Assembly (NCBI GenBank): GCA_037367405.1 | Contig: JAZKJV010000091.1 | Span: 186,001-250,000 of the forward strand | Direction: 5' to 3' | From: Ottelia alismoides | Lineage: Eukaryota > Streptophyta > Magnoliopsida > Alismatales > Hydrocharitaceae | DNA: 64,000 bases | Shown here: in pieces, positions 55,107-64,000 of the stretch | Numbering within the stretch: position 1 is the first letter of the stretch | Layout: every line of letters starts with the position of its first letter | The notes under the pieces: model-generated | Told to the model about the DNA's origin: nothing | Seen by the model: the letters and a program-made list of their open reading frames with translations, nothing else | The model's database searches: none | Translations under genes and position numbers: made by a program

Positions 55107-56032
55107 TCACCGTTGTTGCTGAAAGGGGTCTGAGGCACGATTGACTCTTGCGAGGTGGCTCCGGTGTAGATGCGGCTTCCATGGAGGATTCGAACCTGGA
55201 ACCTTCAACCGCATTGAAGAATCTGTCGGAAGATGGGGGACATCAGGTGCATTTGCGGAGCATGGTCCCTTCAGTAGCAGTCCGTAGGGTCGTGGGTTCC
55301 TGACAAAGACAGTGCATCCTCTGCTAACTAGTGCACCATACCGTGGAATTGGGCCACTGAGATTATTAAATGTAAGATCAATGCACATCTTCTCAAGGAG
55401 GATCTCGAGTCCAATAGGGTAGATTTGGAGAAAAAATATGGGATAAATCTATAGTGTCCCGAATGTTAGAGAGGTTGCCAATATCATCTTGAATGAACCC
55501 ATTAAACTGGTTATAAGGAAGGTTAAGCCTTTCCAATGCATCAAAAGCTGCTGCCCATCCCAGAAGGCAGGGGATCATAGAAGCTATTGCTGCCAAGGTC
55601 CAAAACCTTCAATCTCGAGTACTTACGGAGCAAAGGCACCGATCCATAAAATATAATCTTGGAAATATCCAGTATCTGGAGGTTCGAGAGGTTAGCAACC
55701 TCGGGAGGGTGAGATCCGGCCATGAAGTTGCCATAAGGACCAAGTTTTGGAGGCTTCTTGAGGAGAAGAGCTTGGGTGGGAGGCTTTTGTGGAGCTTGTT
55801 GCTCCTGATGTTGACGTGCCTTAGGGAGGGGGTGGAGTCGAGGGAAGGGGGGAGGGAGCCCACGAGCGCTTCCTCTTGTAATCCTACAGTTGATGCTGTT
55901 CCAGGAGCAAGGGGTTGGGTCCGAGGAGTTCCAGCTGTGGAGAGATCCATAAGGGTCCTCTCGTAGGTGGCTTCTTGTGATTGAAGCTTCTATGGCAGGA
56001 ACATGAGGAGGAAGGGGTGGAGGTAATCGCAT
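55107..56032 (-). pseudogene. ZAR1-like LRR receptor kinase ectodomain relic
   Basis: The minus strand encodes, across several frames, an LRRNT_2 domain (REDPYGSLHSWNSSDPTPCS), LRR units (SLPPSLDSTPSLRHVNIRSN; LPPKLFSSRSLQNLVLM; SHPPEVANLSNLQILDIS; RLKVLDLGSNSFYDPLPSGM; ALERLNLPYNQFNGFIQDDI; GNLSNIRDTIDLSHIFSPNL) and the closing block IDLTFNNLSGPIPRYGALVS followed by GPCSANAPDVPHLP. Order and motifs match plant ZAR1-type (At2g01210/At1g66830-like) receptor kinases. At least two frame breaks, lost LRR consensus residues and the absence of transmembrane and kinase domains show a pseudogene. No intron is seen over this span. Confidence 0.8.
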
Positions 56033-56166
56033 ATTACTGTTTGAGTAGTAGTTATATACCCTCCCGTTGTATTAACGGTTATGTATAATCATACAAAAAT
56101 TGATGGACGTAAAATCCAAACATGACCTTAGTACAATCACATTGTGGTCTAAAACTACGAACATAT

Positions 56167-56700
56167 ATTCCCATAGTAGGTGTATATGGATGTGCATGTG
56201 CACATGCGTGTGTGTGCATGCCTACGTGTACACACACATGCACCTACCTTTATTCTCACCCATCCATAAACACACACATACACTCAACCACACACATCCA
56301 CGTACGCAAAGGCAAACACACACATTCAGAAGCTCAAACACTCCTACATTCACACACATGCACACACAAGTTCAGACATATATACACACCCATATTCTCT
56401 CACCCTTTAACTCATCCAGACACTTGCATGTGTACACATTAAGATGCATGATAAAAACATACATAGTCATAAAAAAACACATGTACACACTTTCGTATGT
56501 ACACATACATATCCATACACTTTCACACATGCATAAACAAAAACACACACACACAACATATTCACACCCAATCACACATAAACTCTGATTCACACTCATT
56601 CCCAAATGCATAAGCTCATGCCTTCACATATACACACATACATGCTTACACAAACGCACACTTACACACCATTCCATCCATACCCACGTCTAGGCACATT
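56167..56700. repeat. Degenerate CA-rich microsatellite tract
   Basis: About 530 bp dominated by CACACA, ACACATRC and CATTCACAC variants. It opens spurious His/Thr-rich frames on the plus strand. No coding evidence. Confidence 0.8.
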
Positions 56701-56979
56701 TTATATCTTTGGAAATCCAAAATTATATTCAAAATAAAGATATACATCCTAACTTGTTAACAATAATGTATTGGAAAACAAAATGAAATGATTCTAATTT
56801 ACCATGTTTAAATTAAGGAACGAATTTGAGCTTGATTATAAATAGTTTACATATCACCCGTTTTCTCATTTCTTTTGCACTTTAAATATTATACTTCACT
56901 TACTTTTTCTCTTTTTTTCTCCCTTTAACTTTTTCAAATATCGTTCCTCTCATCGATATTTACCCCTTCTTTATGCGAC
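56701..56979. other. Short AT-rich spacer
   Basis: Nothing recognised between the CA tract and the hAT-type element. Confidence 0.4.
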
Positions 56980-56987
56980 GTCTCTCC

Positions 56988-58017
56988 TAGGGTGGAGCAT
57001 TGGGTCGGGCCAGCCCGGATCCGATCCTGACCCGACCCGCTAAAGCTCGAACTCAACCCGTACCCGATGTATATATGGGCCGAGCCCGGATCTTAATTTT
57101 ACTCAAATTTCTTATTCGGACTGGGCCTAGTCCGAACCCGTTGCGACCCGGGTGGATCCGACCCGGCCTGCTTCGTCCAATTGCATATCTCTTGATTGAC
57201 AATGTTGATCTCTGATGCTACACGTTCCATCAAATTATTAAACCAGTGATCTTAAGATTTTTTGGCCAGTGCGAGTGATCCTTTTCAGCATATGGTATTT
57301 GTATGATTGCGTGCATATTTGTGTGCATGTTCTCCTGAATTTCGTTTCTTTGCACTAATGCATGGCATCATGTATTTCCTTGTTTTACGTTTATGCCTGC
57401 AATATAAAATGTTGTTCAAAAGTTACGTTGTGTTTGGATTATAGAATTTGATTCCATTGGTTTAACCAGTTTCAGAATCTAAGTACATGAAATTTGCAGG
57501 AGCAAAATTGCGTTTATGTCCAGTTATTTGATTCCCATTCGCAAGTACATGTAAACTTTGATTTGAACAAATAATTGTTGAATTTTAACATGAGCTAGTT
57601 CATATGAGTTGAAATTTTAAAAGAAAATGGAAACTATGTGGATATAAACTTGTTTTTATAACATATAACGTAAGATTAGGTACATTCAAACTTCTCTTAA
57701 GCACACGTGAAAGCAAGAATCCCAAATTTTGGTATTGAATTTCGACTCCAAATGTTACAAACTTGTCACCTTTGAAATCCACGCTACAATGTTTTGAAAA
57801 GAGATCCCTCATCCATGAATATGTAATGGATAACAACTTGGGAGTGGGCCAAATCCGGCCCGAACCCGAACCCGCTCCCGCGGGCCTTGGGCCGGGCCGG
57901 GGTCATCGGTTTATTAAAAAACCCGGACCTCGTCCCGGTCGATGGCCCGAAAAAAATTAGCGGGCTCGGACCGGGCTTTTTCGGGTTGGGTCGAGTCGAG
58001 CCCAATGGTCTGCCCTA
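56988..58017. mobile_element. hAT-type non-autonomous element 2 (8-bp duplication)
   Basis: 1,030 bp with termini TAGGGTGGAGCATTGGG and, inverted, TAGGGCAGACCATTGGG. Perfect 8-bp duplication GTCTCTCC at 56980-56987 and 58018-58025. Subterminal GGGTCGGGCC / GCCCGAACCCG motifs cluster at both ends. The interior is AT-rich with no transposase. The ends are related to those of the element at 9934-10644. Confidence 0.85.
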
Positions 58018-58210
58018 GTCTCTCCTAACAGTATGTATCTGCATCCTCACCTTCGTTATCGTCGTCGTCCTTATCCACAAAATAAATAATCATCAATGCA
58101 TTTCTTCTCCTAAAATGAAGCCTTTTTAGTACTTTTTAAACAAAGTATAAAGAAGAATTAATGACATAATTTGTTGATTCGTTATCTAGATAGTCAATGT
58201 TATGAACCGT

Positions 58211-58542
58211 CACTACAAGAAAAATGAGTTGTGGTCACGGAATGTGGCTACGGAAACTTGTGGCCACGATAATTATGTGGTCACTAGTTTCTCGTAGCTA
58301 CAACTCCGTGGTCAAAGTCTTCAAATATTTAGGGAGAATATTCATACAAGAGCTGTGGCCACGACAAGTTCTGTGATCACTTGTAGTAGTCACGACATAT
58401 TCGTGGTTAGAGAACTCTCGCGATGAGACTTGTAGCTACGACTACTAGCCACAACATGTTGTGGTCAGAGCTCAATTCTGTAGACACAAGCCCCACATCC
58501 ATGGGCATAGTTCTATAGCCACAACTTATTTTTCTCATAGTG
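58211..58542. mobile_element. CACTA-type MITE
   Basis: 332 bp with termini CACTACAAGAAAAATGAGTT and, inverted, CACTATGAGAAAAATAAGTT. Flanked on both sides by CGT (58208-58210 and 58543-58545). Inside are many copies of GTGGTCAC / GTGGCCACGA / TAGCCACAAC in both orientations, a whole element made of subterminal-type repeats. Non-coding. Confidence 0.88.
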
Positions 58543-59405
58543 CGTATATGGAGTGGTATGACGACCATCAGACGTATCTGGAAGTAGCACGTACTGTATG
58601 TTCTCTAGATGTTTAATAGGACACGTCCCTTAGTACACGTGTTTTACTATATATTAACGTGATCAATGTAAATGTAAATGAATGCTAAAGAAGCATAGGA
58701 TGTACAAGATGTATGCTTGTTTTTAATATTAACAAAGTATAATATTGGAAAATGTTAAACAATAGTATAAACGTTAATAAAAAGGCTCAAGAATCTATCA
58801 CATATGATGTATGAGTAATAAGGTACATGGAATTTATTAGTGCATTTTATCTTATTTTCTTTATCTTTAAGCTACAGTGAATTTTATAGGATTTTCTTCT
58901 CAATCTAGTGACACCTCTTGAAAGCGTCTAGACCTTAAAAAAAGTTAATTTTGATATATACCAATTAGGCAAATTGCCCTAAACTAATTCTACCGTACCC
59001 AATACCTACACACATTGAAGTCATAAAGTGTCGTGAGTGACATTTCTTAACGTATAAAAGTTAATTAGACCCAACAAAGGTGTAAAAATTTAAAAAATAC
59101 AACACATGAGGGGATGTATCAAGTCCCCATTGTGTTGCACACGTCGCCCAATATGCAAAGCCTCACAATGACTTGGTGCAGAGGACATACACGTGTGAAT
59201 GGGATTTTGTGTAATTTTAATTATGACACAAATTATGACAATGCTAAATATCATCAATACATCACCACATTAACATTATGAAGAAGGATTTCCAACTATA
59301 ACGTTATAGCACAAATACTATAACATATTAGCATATGTATTTAGACATATAAAACATGAATTATTTTCTAAAATTAAACTTTCATTATGACTTACAAGTG
59401 GATGA
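58543..59405. other. AT-rich spacer
   Basis: No gene, RNA gene or clear repeat recognised. Confidence 0.4.
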
Positions 59406-60187
59406 TGTTGGGTTTACTTGCAATGTTCCAGCCTCAACTTGGGGGCAACAATAATTTGCCCTTTTGTAGGGGCTCCTTTGCTATTTGCCCCACTTGGATG
59501 CCCCATTTCTAGGGACGAAAGCCCCATTTCGTTGAGCACTCCCCAACCGATTCCAGGAGCTCTCTTTTCGTGCCCTATTCCATTCCAGAGAGAAGAACGA
59601 GTCCTCCTCCTCCCCATTCATGTGAACAGCAGCAGCAACAAGAATTTTCTACGGGAAAACCAATCCTCCTTCACGCACGCGAGGGAGAGAGACCGAGCGG
59701 GAGAGGGTGTTGTAGTTCGGAGCTCGATCCGACCACGGTTTGGATCGGAGGTACATCGGCATGCCAAGCTCGAGAGAAGCAGCCATTGGAGGTCGTTGAG
59801 GATGACCTCAAGGAGCCGAGCATCGTGTTTGGGTCTCCATCCGAGAGCCCACAAGGGGAGTCACTTTATCCTTCTTGGATTGAAGCACAATATTGGTATT
59901 TTGGATACCTAGGGATAGTTAGTTACTTGTAGAAGAACTATCCATTGTGTGTGGCTTGTACCTCGGTTTTGTGGGCAACAAAACCGAGAAGAACATTGGC
60001 TCCATTTGACCGTAATGGAATCGTTGCCGATCTTGCCCCGTGGTTTTTCCCTTACTCACATCGAGTAAGGGTTTCCACGTAAAATTCTTGTCTCTTGTGG
60101 TTGCTTGTGTGCTTGATTGTGTTTGTTTCCATTGAGTTCCCGTGTGGAGAACATATATATTGTATTGTTGTGCCATATTTGATGCAG
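59406..60187 (+). repeat. Putative copia 5' LTR
   Basis: Starts TGTTGGGTTTACTTGC. Near its end is the copia R/U5 hallmark GCCCCGTGGTTTTTCCC ... GGGTTTCCACGTAAAATTC (60035-60087), whose CCCTTACT/AGTAAGGG and CGTGG/CCACG arms form a hairpin. The exact 3' edge is unclear and no tRNA-Met primer site follows. The next recognisable sequence is already integrase, so PBS and gag are deleted. The frames at 59418-59932 over this LTR are not genes. Confidence 0.55.
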
Positions 60188-60212
60188 GACAATTTAAGGG
60201 GGATATTCCTGG

Positions 60213-62487
60213 TTGATTGTGCCATACAGAGCCAGATCCAGGGTGAAGGGAGACCTTTTACAGTTGGTTCATTCTGATGTTTGTGGTCCCATGGACACAA
60301 CCTCTTTGGGAGGCAACATGTATTTTGTCACCCTCATTGATGATGCATCTAGGAAGGTGTGGGTGTATGTGTTGAGATCGAAGGATCAAGTTTTTGATTG
60401 TTTCAAGAAATTCCATGCCATGGTTGAGCGTGAGACAAGAAAATTGTTGAAGTGTCTACGCACGGACAATGGGGGAGAGTACACCTCCCATAGCTTTCAG
60501 GGCTATTGTGCAGAGCACGACATCAGGCATGTGAGGACAGAGCCAGGCACACCCCAGCACAACGGTCTAGCTGAGAGGATGAACATGACCATTATTGAGA
60601 GAGTTCGCTGCATGCTAAAGACAGCGAAGTTGCCCAAGACTTTTTGGGCTGAGGCGGTTCGCACCGCATGTTACTTGGTAAACCGATCTCCATCAGTTCC
60701 TTTGGGATTTCAGATTCCAGAGCGTGTTTGGACAGGGAAGGACCCCTCATATGCTCATTTGAGGGTGTTTGGATGCAAGGCATATGCATTGTTATCCAAG
60801 GAGCAGCGAAAGAAGTTAGATGACAAGGCGGTGCCTTGTATTTTTCTTGGCTATGGAGATCAAGAGTTTGGATACCGTCTTTGGGATCCAAGGAAGAAGA
60901 CAGTCACCAAGCACAGGGATGTGATCTTTTATGAAAATCAGACGTTGGCTGAGGACACCACTGAGAGTGGTGATGCAGATGAATTTTCCATTGATGATGA
61001 CAGTGATGAGGACACAGATCCCTCTCCAGTACATGGTACAGGGGGAGAGGATGAGCAGTTAGAGCAGCACGAGCCAGATGCAGACCCCGTTGATGCAGGT
61101 CCAGGGGACCTAGGGCAGGGGGAGCAGCCTCATCCACTTGCAGATGCAGCAGAGCCTCAGGTCAGGAGATCTGAGAGGACACGCCAGCCATCATCCCGCT
61201 ATCCCACTTCTAGGTACGTGATGCTCACAGATGCAGGTGAACCATACACCGTTGAGGAGGCACAGATGCATAAGGACAAGGGTCATTGACAGAATGCAAT
61301 GAATGAAGAGATGTTATCTCTCAAGAAAAATCACACTTATGATCTTGTTGAGCTTCCTAAAGGGAAGAGAGCCTTGAAGAACAAATGGGTTTACAAGCTG
61401 AAATCAGATGACATCGGCAAGCAAGTGAAGTACAAGGCCAGATTGGTAGTGAAAGGGTTCAGCCAGAAGGAAGGAGTGGACTATGATGAGATCTTCTCCC
61501 TAGTGGTGAAGATGAATTCAGTGAGAATGGTGCTAGGACTTGTTGCTAGCATGGACCTTGAGCTGGAGCAGATGGATATGAAGACGGTGTTTCTTCACGG
61601 TGATTTGAAGGAAGAGATCTACATGGAGCAGCCACAGGGTTTTCAATAGAAAGGGAAAGATCACATGGTTTGCAGGTTGAGAAAGAGTATCTATGGCTTG
61701 AAGCAAGCCCCGAGACAATGGTACTTGAAGTTTGATGCTTTCATGAGAAATCAGGGCTTTAAGAGGACTACAGCTGATCCATGTGTATATGTTCGTCGTC
61801 TTCCCAATGACAAGTTCATCATTCTTTTGATATATGTGGATGACAAGTTGATTGTAGGTCATGATTCCAATCTCATTGCAAAGCTCAAGAGAGAACTATC
61901 CAAAGAGTTTGAGATGAAAGATTTTGGCAAGGCCAGTCACATCCTTGGGATGCAGATTACAAGGGACAGGAAGAAGCGCAAGCTGTGGTTGTCACAGGAG
62001 AGCTATGTTGAACGCGTGTTGGAGCGGTTCAACATGAAGAATACCAAGCCTTCCAGTACGCCCATAGCCTCTCATTTCAAGCTAACCAAAGAGTCATGTC
62101 CTTTTGCTTCTGAGGAGAAAGCAGAGATGATCAAGATCACATACCAGTCAGCAATTGGGAGCCTCCTGTACGCAATGATTTGCACTAGACCCGATATAGC
62201 CCATGCAGTGGGCGTGGTGAGCAGGTTCATGTCTAATCAAGGGAAGGACCATTGGGAGGCAGTGAAGTGGATCTTGAGATATTTGAGAGGGACCTCAAGT
62301 ATGTGTCTTGTGTTTGGGAGGTCAGATCCCAAACTATGTGGCTACACTGATGCAGATATGGCAAGAGATGTGGATCAGAGAAAGTCTACTTCAGGCTACA
62401 TTTTCACTTTTGCAGGGGGAGCCATATCATGGCAATCCAAGCTACATAAATGTTTTACTCTCTCAACTACAGAGGCAGAATACATAG
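60213..62487 (+). pseudogene. Ty1/copia pol relic: integrase, reverse transcriptase, RNase H
   Basis: One continuous frame with two stops. Integrase: LLQLVHSDVCGPMDTTSLGG, FVTLIDDASRKVWVYVLRSK, LKCLRTDNGGEYTSHSF, TEPGTPQHNGLAERMNMTII (D, D and E visible), then a GKDPSYAHLRVFGCKAYALL tail and an acidic linker ending RRSERTRQPSSRYP. RT: NKWVYKLKSDDIGKQVKYKA, LELEQMDMKTVFLHGDLKEE, MVCRLRKSIYGLKQAPRQWY, IILLIYVDDKLIVGHDSNLI. RNase H: CGYTDADMARDVDQRKSTSG ... TTEAEYI. TGA at 61287-61289 replaces a Trp, and TAG at 61647-61649 falls in the loop before MVCRL. There is no frameshift. Gag, protease and the integrase zinc finger are missing upstream. RNase H is cut at 62487 by another LTR. Confidence 0.88.
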
Positions 62488-64000
62488 TGATGAATCTCGT
62501 ATTCATCATGCTAAAAGCCGCTAATTAAAACCCCTGCATAATCAATCCAATAAAAATACCCTCTAATTCTTTGTTTTTATCTTGTATTATAGTGTGTATA
62601 ATTTACCATAAAATTATTGTATTTAATTCCCTTTATTTTCTTGTAATTAATTTATCCTCAAAAACCTCTAAAAATTAGGTAGAATAATTGTCCATAAATC
62701 ACTGACCATTAAAAAGATAAAAAATACAAAAACATCTCAAAACCACAAAATTAGTGTTTTTATTCCCCCTAAAAATACCCTCAAAAATACGTTTTATACA
62801 GTTGACCTCTTTTGGCTTTTTGACCAACATGAAAGTGTAGATCTCGTCGAAACGAGCAACTTTCATGTTTTGACTTTTTCCTAATTCGGCTTCTAACCAT
62901 TTCTTTTATAATTTTCTTTGTAATTATTCTCTAAATTTTCTCATTGGGCCATGTGGCGCCCTCTGGGCCTCCCACGTGGCCCGCTTCCCTTTTTGACACC
63001 CGGCGCCCTTCTCAGCCGTTGGATTCACTCTCCCCCGCCTGCATCTGAGCCCTCTATCACCGCCTCACTTCTCAGCCATCTGATCTGTCTCCAGATCAAA
63101 TCTTAGCCGCCCACTAGAGCCTAATCCTCAGCCGCTTGATCTCCTGCTCATCCAACGTCCCTCAACGCTCCACATCACCCCTTCGTCCTCAGCCTTTGGA
63201 TCTCCCCCTCATCACATCACATCACATCCATTCATCCGCGCCATGAACTCCACCGTTGGATCTGCTCCAATCGCCTCCATCACCGCCTTACTTCTCAGCC
63301 ATCTGATCTGTCTCCAGATCAAATCTTAGCTGCCCACTAGCGCCTAATCCTCAGCCGCTTGATCTCCTGCTCATCCAACGTCCCTCAACACTCCACGTCA
63401 CCCCTTTGTCCTCAGCCTTTGGATCTCCCCCTCATCACATCACATCCTTTCATCCGCGCCATGATCTCCACCGTTGGATCTGCTCCAATTGCCCCCATCT
63501 TCGTCGTCCAACCCCTCCTTAACTACAGCCGTTAGATCTAATTATCAGAGCTAATCCCAACCGCTACCCAGCGTCGCACCTATAACCGTCAGATCGATCT
63601 CTTATCCTACGCCTACCCATGTGCCACGTCATCCCACTCCCTCTCACCGTTAGATCCCCCCATCACTCAATCTCGGTCGTTCCCTCACGCACCATTATCA
63701 TCCGCCCGATCAGATCCTTAGATCTGATCGCATCCCTCCATCAGCGCAACCCTCCTGACTGTTGGATCATACGATCCAACGATCCACCACCCATCGTCAA
63801 CCTCCAACACCTCCTCCCCCAGGCGTTACTGAAGGATATTGAGAATCCTCAAGCGCATCACGGAAGCGTGACGATCGCATCGAATACGATCGGGGCGACT
63901 AGTCGTACTAGTCACAAGATGCAGCGGAATTTAAAAATTTTAAATCAAATGATGAAACCACATGATCACGAGAACACTTCTCGGATCGTTTCATCAAACC
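62488..64000 (+). repeat. Second Athila-like LTR, runs off the window
   Basis: Begins TGATGAATCTCGTATTCATC, closely resembling the start of the 27854 LTR (TGATGAATACCCATTCATC), and cuts the copia RNase H frame. Like that LTR it has an AT-rich first part (to ~62940) and then a GC-rich part with repeated CAGCCGTTGGATC-type lines. The CATAG at 62483-62487 should be its 5-bp duplication. It may be a solo LTR or the 5' LTR of a whole element; the window end prevents a decision. Confidence 0.65.
63058..63503. repeat. 223-bp tandem duplication within the LTR
   Basis: Two copies, 63058-63280 and 63281-63503. Both contain CTTCTCAGCCATCTGATCTG, CTCAGCCGCTTGATCTCCTG and CTCAGCCTTTGGATCTCCCC, with scattered base changes and a small indel in the CATCACATCACATC run. 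Confidence 0.85.

Noticed and set aside
56100..56611. His/Thr-rich 162- and 106-codon frames
   Set aside because: Produced by the CA-rich microsatellite tract.
56167..56700. CRISPR-like or satellite array
   Set aside because: No regular repeat-spacer structure; only degenerate CA repeats. CRISPR arrays are not expected in a plant nuclear region.
59418..59932. Plus-strand 164- and 120-codon proteins
   Set aside because: They overlap the copia LTR and share no recognised domain.

Overview
The window is nuclear DNA from a flowering plant, in a gene-poor, repeat-rich region. Evidence: plant-type cell-wall protein genes, plant retrotransposon lineages (Athila-like, chromovirus-like gypsy, copia, RTE and L1-like LINEs), CACTA, hAT, Mutator-like and Helitron elements, AT-rich spacers and a ZAR1-like receptor-kinase relic. 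The GC-rich coding of several elements would fit a monocot, but that is a guess.

Only two loci look like intact host genes, both on the minus strand. One (1410-2237) is a secreted glycine/tryptophan-rich protein with an eight-cysteine tail. The other (50515-53295, two exons) is a secreted Pro/Ala/Ser/Thr-rich arabinogalactan/extensin-like protein built on a 72-bp coding minisatellite. A third host sequence, a ZAR1-type LRR ectodomain (55107-56032, minus), is a broken pseudogene.

Layout. 0-15.3 kb: MITEs, five members of one fold-back family, an L1-like zf-RVT fragment, a Mutator-like element carrying a GC-rich gene-like insert (6680-7629), a hAT-type element, an RTE LINE relic and a Helitron helicase relic. 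15.3-21.7 kb: a scrambled Ty3/gypsy complex. Gag-pro modules lie on the minus strand, integrase and RT-RNaseH pieces lie on the plus strand in the wrong order, and a complete 75-nt initiator tRNA-Met including CCA is fused to an LTR. 22.3-45.56 kb: one CACTA element (3-bp target duplication CCT) with a TNP2-type transposase relic. It is split by a 15.8-kb Athila-like LTR retrotransposon (27854-43660, duplication GTTAC) that keeps gag-protease and the integrase tail but has lost RT, RNase H and the integrase core. 45.6-48.3 kb: non-autonomous Helitron. 50.5-53.3 kb: host gene. 56-58.5 kb: CA-rich tract, a hAT-type element with an 8-bp duplication, and a short CACTA MITE. 59.4-62.5 kb: a defective copia element, cut by a second Athila-like LTR that runs off the window end.

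Order of events from nesting: the CACTA element predates the Athila-like insertion, whose LTRs are nearly identical. The copia relic predates the LTR at 62488. The most unusual item is the tRNA-LTR fusion at 20427-20625, which reads as a reverse-transcription intermediate fixed in the genome.
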